Below are positions 7,052 to 10,857 of a stretch of 10,857 nucleotides of DNA, one piece after another. The position numbers and the translations under genes were made by a program. Numbering within the stretch: position 1 is the stretch's first letter; each line of letters opens with the position of its first letter. This stretch comes from Gammaproteobacteria bacterium (GTDB lineage: Bacteria > Pseudomonadota > Gammaproteobacteria > SURF-13): NCBI GenBank assembly GCA_023381235.1, contig JAMCTV010000019.1:1-10857 (forward strand), written 5' to 3'. A model generated the notes under the pieces. The model worked only from the letters and a program-made list of their open reading frames with translations, made no database searches and was not told the origin of the DNA.

Positions 7052-7414
7052 TTATAATTTGGCCCGCCCGGTCTGCCACAAGCCCAGCGCCGCGCCGGTG
7101 GGGTCCACAATCACGCTGAACCAGCCATAGCCAGCAATCTCGGTAACCTCCTTAACGACGTTGGCCCCAAGCGCTTTCGCCTTTTTCGTGGCCGGTCATA
7201 AGTTTGCTATGGAACCTTACGCCATCCAATGCGAGGGCATGTTGGGCACGGGATTTTTCATCATGCCGCCGCCGGTGCCTGCTCCTACGTTAATCATCGT
7301 GTAATCCATGCCAGGCATGTCTTCCAGCTTCCAGTCGAACAGGCCTTGGTAGAATTTCTTTGCCTTGGTGACATCGTTGGTCAACAGCTCAACGTGTACA
7401 AATGGGTTTGCCAT
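7052..7414 (-). pseudogene. VOC (glyoxalase/bleomycin-resistance fold) family protein, disrupted
   Basis: The two halves of a small VOC-superfamily protein related to lactoylglutathione lyase (COG3324-like) lie in one frame. The N-terminal part, 7220-7414, begins MANPFVHVELLTNDV and carries GTGGGMMKNPVP. The C-terminal part, 7052-7189, carries KKAKALGANVV and a GWFSVIVDPTGAALGLW ending that is diagnostic of the family. Between them are two in-frame stops inside a 29-bp inverted copy of a sequence at 6538-6566. Without the stops it would be 120 codons, the usual family length, so nothing was gained or lost. The start is secure: AAAGGAGGA lies just upstream of ATG 7414. The strong ribosome-binding site suggests the gene worked recently, or that the lesion is an assembly artefact. 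The 65-residue N-terminal fragment may still be made but would lack half of the fold. Confidence 0.85.
7189..7217. repeat. 29-bp inverted repeat, copy 2 (patch inside the VOC gene)
   Basis: This exact inverted copy of 6538-6566 sits inside the VOC-family gene, where it introduces two in-frame stops (TAA at 7217-7219 and TGA at 7196-7198). The flanking VOC sequence is in the same frame on both sides, and the patch occupies the ten codons the family normally uses for a Tyr-Val-Leu-Val-Asp-Asp-like strand. It therefore replaces sequence rather than adding it. Confidence 0.9.
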
Positions 7415-7450
7415 AGCATCCTCCTTTGGTTAATAAGGCATGTTATAGGT

Positions 7451-7470
7451 ACACGGGCGCCAACCCGTGT
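7451..7470 (-). terminator. Hairpin at the end of the lemA/TPM operon
   Basis: Seven-base arms (7451-7457 and 7464-7470) with a 6-base loop begin at the last base of the second TPM gene's stop codon, on the way to the VOC gene. No T-run follows on the minus strand, so it is a weak terminator candidate or an RNA-stabilising hairpin. Confidence 0.3.
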
Positions 7471-7967
7471 TACAGCACCACCGGCCTGTCCGCCAGTTCG
7501 TTGATGTCATCACCGCGCGCCGGATAATGCTTTTGCAGATGCGCGGCAACGCTGCGGATGCCGGCAGTTACGCCTGTCTCAAAACGCCCGGCGCGGAATT
7601 CCACTTCCATGTCGCGGCAGATGCACTCCCAACTCTCCTGCCCGGCGCGCGCATGGATACCACGGTCGGCGATGATTTCGACATCACGGTCGGCAAGCAG
7701 TAAATAGATCAGCACACCGCTGTTCTGCTCCGTATCCCATACGCGCAGTTCAGAAAACACTTCCACGGCGCGCTCACGCGCCGTCATGCCCCGCAGCAGC
7801 GGACCGATGTCCAGGCCGCCTTCCACGGCGAAACGTATTTCTCCGCTGTGCGTTTTCTCAGCTTCATGAATCGCGCGCTCAATGGAGTGCAACGCGGAAT
7901 CAGGAAACGCACGCCGCACGCGCCAGTCGCCGTAACACAGATGTTTGATCCAGCGCGCAAACGGCAT
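7470..7967 (-). CDS. TPM-domain protein, short form without signal peptide
   Basis: This 165-residue protein is the last gene of the lemA/TPM operon. It begins MPFARWIKHLC, followed by AFPDSALHSIERAIHEAE and the TPM-domain core: SGEIRFAVE (41-49), a Leu/Arg helix, RVWDTEQNSGVLIYLLLADRDVEIIADRGIH (75-105) and EVEFRAGRFETGV (121-133). It ends NELADRPVVL. No signal peptide or transmembrane helix is seen, unlike its upstream neighbour, so it should be cytosolic or at the inner face of the membrane. TPM domains are of poorly defined function; some are linked to photosystem or respiratory membrane maintenance. The start at 7967 shares one base with the preceding stop (TGATG). The frame is open further upstream, but that part only reads the Gly-coding tail of the neighbour out of frame. 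Confidence 0.85.
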   Translation of the reverse strand: MPFARWIKHLCYGDWRVRRAFPDSALHSIERAIHEAEKTHSGEIRFAVEGGLDIGPLLRGMTARERAVEVFSELRVWDTEQNSGVLIYLLLADRDVEIIADRGIHARAGQESWECICRDMEVEFRAGRFETGVTAGIRSVAAHLQKHYPARGDDINELADRPVVL

Positions 7968-8836
7968 CACCATCTCCCCGACGCACCGCCGCCGCCAAAG
8001 CCGCCGCCTCCTCCGCGAAATCCGCCGCCCCCGCCCCCTGAGCCGCCAAAGCCGCCTCCATGGCCTCCTCCGCCATAATAGCCACCGCCCCATCTTCGAG
8101 TGGAGGGGGCAAATCCCATGAACAAGCCGAGGATGAATATCACCACCCCCACCACTGCCGCGAGCAACAACACGCTGGTGACGATCCAGATGACGATGGC
8201 CGCCAACACGCCCGCCACCAGCGCCGTGGGCAGGCGTCCCGCGGGGCGCAACAGCGGTTGCGCAAGGAGCGTGAAAACCACGATCCAGAATAGATAGGAG
8301 ACGGGTAAGCCGCCGGGCGCAGGGCCCGTCTCGCCGGCAGGCTCAGGCAAAGGCTCTCCCTCCACCACCTTTATCATCGCTTCGATGCCGGACCGGATGC
8401 CGCCGTAAAAATCCCCGGCCTTGAAATAGGGCGTGATGACTTCGGCGATGATGCGTTTGGACATGGCGTCGGTGAGCGCGCCTTCAAGGCCGTAGCCCAC
8501 CTCAATACGCATGGTGCGGTCGTTTTTGGCGATCAACAATAGGGCGCCGTCATCTATGCCCTTACGCCCCAGCTTCCACTGCTCCACGACGCGGATGGAA
8601 TATTGCTCGATGGCTTCGGGTTGCGTGGTGGGTACAATCAGCACCGCGATCTGACTGCCCTTTCTTGCTTCAAACTCTCGCAGCGTGCGCTCCAGTTCGT
8701 CTTGTTGCGGCGCCGAAAGCGTGGCGGTCAAGTCGGTGACGCGCCGCTCAAGCGGCGGCACAGCGACGTCGGCGCGCGCCAGTGGCGACGCAAGCGACAG
8801 ACACAACAGCAGGCAGGCCGCCCGGACTTTAAGCAT
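7967..8836 (-). CDS. YgcG-family TPM-domain membrane protein with Gly-rich tail
   Basis: This 289-residue envelope protein has a signal peptide at about residues 1-22 (core CLLLCLSLA, ending ARA before DVAVPPL). A TPM domain spans about 30-160, with SAPQQDELERTLREFEARKG, QIAVLIVPTTQPE, KGIDDGALLLIAKNDRTMRIEVGYGLEG and a KAGDFYGGIRSGI end. Hydrophobic segments follow at about 180-196 and 203-243. The protein ends in a 43-residue tail (247-289) that is mostly glycine with scattered Tyr, Phe and Arg and closes in SGRW. This is the layout of E. coli YgcG-like proteins: an extracytoplasmic TPM domain, a membrane anchor and a Gly-rich C-terminus. Its ATG overlaps the lemA stop (TAATG). Partnership with LemA is inferred from the coupling and from how commonly the two families are adjacent; its biochemical activity is unknown. 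Confidence 0.9.
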   Translation of the reverse strand: MLKVRAACLLLCLSLASPLARADVAVPPLERRVTDLTATLSAPQQDELERTLREFEARKGSQIAVLIVPTTQPEAIEQYSIRVVEQWKLGRKGIDDGALLLIAKNDRTMRIEVGYGLEGALTDAMSKRIIAEVITPYFKAGDFYGGIRSGIEAMIKVVEGEPLPEPAGETGPAPGGLPVSYLFWIVVFTLLAQPLLRPAGRLPTALVAGVLAAIVIWIVTSVLLLAAVVGVVIFILGLFMGFAPSTRRWGGGYYGGGGHGGGFGGSGGGGGGFRGGGGGFGGGGASGRW

Positions 8837-9438
8837 TACGGTTGCGCGGGTGCGGAGAAATCCACCTTGGGCGGCGCGGCGATGGCCTTTTCATCTTCCA
8901 CGGTGAAGCTGGGCTTGACCTTGAAGCCGAACACCATGGCGGTGAGATTGCTGGGGAAGGAGCGCACCGTGACGTTGTACTCCTGCACCGCCTGGATGTA
9001 ACGGTTGCGCGCCACCGTGATGCGGTTTTCCGTGCCTTCCAGTTGCGCTTGCAGGTCACGGAACAAAGTATCCGATTTCAGTTGCGGATAGTTTTCCACT
9101 ACCAGCAACAGACGCGCCAGCGCACTGCTCAACTCACCCTGTGCGGCGATGAATCTGGCGAACGCCTGTTCGTCGTTGATGAGCTCCGGCGTGGCCTGGA
9201 TGGAACCTACCCTGGCGCGCGCCTCGGTGACACCGAGCAACACCTGCTGCTCCTGCGCGGCGAAACCCTTGACCACGTTCACCAGATTCGGCACCAGATC
9301 GGCGCGGCGCTGATATTGATTCAACACCTCCGCCCAACTCGCCTTGATCTGTTCATCGGTGGACTGCAAGGTGTTATAACCGCAGCCGCCCAACAACGCA
9401 CTCAGCAGCAACACCACCAGTATCAAGCCTTTACGCAT
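8836..9438 (-). CDS. lemA: LemA family lipoprotein
   Basis: This 200-residue protein of the LemA family is mostly coiled, helical and extracytoplasmic. The N-terminus has a hydrophobic stretch (5-16) and a lipobox-like LGGC ending at Cys19, so it is probably a lipoprotein. The conserved LemA block follows: YNTLQSTDEQIKASWAEVLN, QRRADLVPNLVNVVKGFAAQE, then LLLVVENYPQLKSDTLFRDLQ and NRYIQAVQEYNVTVRSFP. I chose ATG at 9438 because GGAGG lies seven bases upstream and the signal starts there; an earlier ATG at 9480 would add 14 polar residues. It is first in an overlapping operon with two TPM genes. Its function is not established; LemA/TPM modules are often linked to envelope stress. The methyltransferase gene upstream ends 63 bp away on the same strand. 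Confidence 0.92.
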   Translation of the reverse strand: MRKGLILVVLLLSALLGGCGYNTLQSTDEQIKASWAEVLNQYQRRADLVPNLVNVVKGFAAQEQQVLLGVTEARARVGSIQATPELINDEQAFARFIAAQGELSSALARLLLVVENYPQLKSDTLFRDLQAQLEGTENRITVARNRYIQAVQEYNVTVRSFPSNLTAMVFGFKVKPSFTVEDEKAIAAPPKVDFSAPAQP

Positions 9439-9501
9439 GGCATCCTCCCAGGCAACAGTACGCATACAAGATGCAGTCAATTTGAAAGAAATACAAGTGG
9501 G

Positions 9502-10680
9502 TTACAGCCGCGCACGGTCGTCCTTGAGCGCGAAGCCGAGCAGCGGCGTGTTGATACCGCGCGTGAGGGCGATGGCCTTGAACACCTCGCCCATCTCATC
9601 CGGCAGCGTGAGGCGTTTGATCTGTTGCGCGGTCAGCAGTTGCGCTTTACTGTCCGCCGCACCCGCCGCCATCTCAGTCAGGCCGCATGCAATAAGAAAG
9701 TGCGCCTGCGTGGTATAACCGGCAACGTGTAGACCAGCCTCGTGCGCCGCCTCGGCCACGGCGGTGAAATCCACATGGGTGGTAATATCCTGCAGGCCGG
9801 GATATAAAAACGGATCGCTGTGGGCGCGGTGGCGGTAATGGCACAGCAAGGTGCCTTGGGAGCGCTGCGCGTGGTACAGTTCGCGGCGCGGGAAGCCATA
9901 ATCAACCAGCAATATCAACCCGGCCTCCAGTAATTCCGCCATGCTCTGCACCCAGGCGCGCGCGCTGAGACTGATCTCGCCTGTGAATCCCGGAGCAAGA
10001 TCATACGCCATGCGCAGCGCAATGATACGCCGCTCCAGTTCCGCGCTGCTGGGCGCTCCGGCGCGCCAGGCAAAACCTGTACCCCGCCACATCACATGGA
10101 GTTCGCTCGCCCCGCCATCTTCGATGCGGAAGCGATGCGCCGGCATGGCGTCGAGCAACTCGTTGGCGAATATCACGCCGCGAAAGCCCGCGGGCGGCAA
10201 GGCGTCGAGCCACTGCACGCGCGTGGCAAGGTGGGGAATACGCTGCTCGACAAGCGCCTGCTGGCGTGCGCGCAAATCTGCGCTCAGTTCCAGAATAAGA
10301 TAGCGCCGCGGCAGAGAATCCAGCCGCTCCAGTTCCTGCAACACGTCGCAGGCCAGCGCGCCGGAACCCGCGCCGGCCTCCAGCATGTCGCCGCCGTCCA
10401 GTGCGCGCAATACCTGCCCGCACTGGCGCGCCACGCAGCGCGCGAACAACGGCGAGATCTCCGGTGCGGTGACAAAATCACCCTCCGCGCCGAACTTGCG
10501 CGCGCCCGCGCTGTAATAGCCCAAGCCCGGCGCGTACAAGGCAAGCTCCATGTAGCGCGCAAAGGTGATCTGCCCGCCGCAGCCTGCAATTTCGCCGCGG
10601 ATCAGTTCAACCAGGCGGCGGCTGACTTCCAGGGAGTCAGTATCCGGCTCCGGCAGGCTGATAACAGGCACGGTAGTCAT
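9502..10680 (-). CDS. MidA/NDUFAF7-type SAM-dependent methyltransferase (COG1565)
   Basis: This 392-residue class I methyltransferase resembles the COG1565 family, whose mitochondrial member NDUFAF7 methylates an arginine of the complex I subunit NDUFS2. Visible motifs are an N-terminal ITFARYMELALYAPGLGYY (38-56), the family signature FVTAPEISPLF (69-79), the SAM-binding LEAGAGSG (100-107) and ANELLDAMP (172-180), followed by a VDYGFPRRELYH block. No signal peptide or membrane helix is seen. ATG at 10680 is chosen: a longer open frame upstream does not resemble the family and overlaps the divergent reductase gene. In bacteria the substrate is not established. A second protein of a family named after complex I (NDUFA9-like) lies 4 kb away, but there is no direct link in the sequence. 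Confidence 0.9.
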   Translation of the reverse strand: MTTVPVISLPEPDTDSLEVSRRLVELIRGEIAGCGGQITFARYMELALYAPGLGYYSAGARKFGAEGDFVTAPEISPLFARCVARQCGQVLRALDGGDMLEAGAGSGALACDVLQELERLDSLPRRYLILELSADLRARQQALVEQRIPHLATRVQWLDALPPAGFRGVIFANELLDAMPAHRFRIEDGGASELHVMWRGTGFAWRAGAPSSAELERRIIALRMAYDLAPGFTGEISLSARAWVQSMAELLEAGLILLVDYGFPRRELYHAQRSQGTLLCHYRHRAHSDPFLYPGLQDITTHVDFTAVAEAAHEAGLHVAGYTTQAHFLIACGLTEMAAGAADSKAQLLTAQQIKRLTLPDEMGEVFKAIALTRGINTPLLGFALKDDRARL

Positions 10681-10725
10681 GGCACGGGGTTCCGGTAATG
10701 CGTGATTTAGGTTAGGCTGTAGGCC

Positions 10726-10857
10726 ATGCACGATAATACAGTGGACGCGACCGGCAAAGTAGTGTTGATTACCGGCGCGGCGCGGCGCGTGGGTGCGGTG
10801 CTGGCCGGATTCCTGCACGGCCACGGCATGAATATCGCGCTGCACTACCGCCATTCC
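10726..10857 (+). CDS. Pteridine reductase-like short-chain dehydrogenase, N-terminal part
   Basis: Only the first 44 codons are in the window. They read MHDNTVDATGKVVLITGAAR and continue with RVG, LHGHGMNIALHYRHS. The TGAARRVG segment (16-23) is the NAD(P)-binding turn in the form typical of FolM/PTR1-like pteridine reductases, where Arg replaces the second part of the usual TGxxxGIG motif; the HYRHS strand end also fits. These enzymes reduce pterins or dihydrofolate with NADPH. The gene is divergent from the methyltransferase, with 45 bp between them in which I see no convincing promoter. ATG at 10726 has only a weak upstream ribosome-binding site. The gene continues beyond the right edge. 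Confidence 0.8.
   Translation, partial: MHDNTVDATGKVVLITGAARRVGAVLAGFLHGHGMNIALHYRHS

Noticed and set aside
6540..7217. Inversion of the segment between the two 29-bp repeats
   Set aside because: The C-terminal VOC fragment inside the interval is in the same orientation and frame as the N-terminal fragment outside it, so the interval has not been flipped.
7848..8078. Plus-strand proline-rich open frame
   Set aside because: It is the antisense reading of the Gly-rich tail of the YgcG-type gene; poly-Pro is the expected shadow of poly-Gly codons.
1..10857. CRISPR array, tRNA or rRNA genes, phage or defence genes
   Set aside because: I saw no spaced direct repeats, no tRNA-like cloverleaf or rRNA segment, and no gene of a defence or phage family.

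Overview
The window is GC-rich, densely packed bacterial DNA. Its gene families (Slt-type lytic transglycosylase, HD-containing CCA-adding enzyme, NDUFA9-like reductase, LemA/TPM cluster, FolM/PTR1-like reductase beside a COG1565 methyltransferase) fit a chromosomal core region of a Beta- or Gammaproteobacterium. I cannot name the genus. I see no phage, plasmid, CRISPR, rRNA or tRNA genes, and no convincing new multi-gene system.

Layout, left to right. (1) 1-679, minus strand: a TauE/SafE anion exporter gene. At the left edge it is interrupted by a perfect 74-bp fold-back inverted repeat (1-74 against 107-180), and the gene's true continuation lies on the opposite strand. (2) 696-790: three palindromes packed between the exporter and the next gene. 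(3) 798-2165, minus: a Sad/YneI-type succinate semialdehyde dehydrogenase, divergent from (4) 2211-6393, plus: a tightly overlapping operon of slt, an NDUFA9-like NAD(P)-binding protein and cca. (5) 6394-6544: a short AT-rich element of five successive hairpins with related ends, where the cca operon and a convergent gene meet. (6) 6529-7002, minus: an uncharacterised four-helix membrane protein. (7) 7052-7414, minus: a VOC/glyoxalase-family gene broken by an in-frame patch that copies, inverted, the boundary of the hairpin element 650 bp away. (8) 7470-9438, minus: an overlapping operon of lemA and two TPM-domain genes. (9) 9502-10680, minus: a MidA/NDUFAF7-type methyltransferase, divergent from (10) 10726 to the right edge, plus: the start of a pteridine reductase-like SDR gene.

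Most genes are housekeeping or envelope functions: peptidoglycan turnover (slt), tRNA 3'-end maturation (cca), a membrane-associated LemA/TPM module and aldehyde oxidation. The unusual content is structural. There are two inverted-duplication events (the 74-bp fold-back and the 29-bp patch in the VOC gene) and two clusters of palindromes. The fold-back at the edge looks like a chimeric join or assembly artefact. The 29-bp patch keeps the reading frame and the exact expected length of the gene, which suggests a templated substitution rather than a simple insertion.
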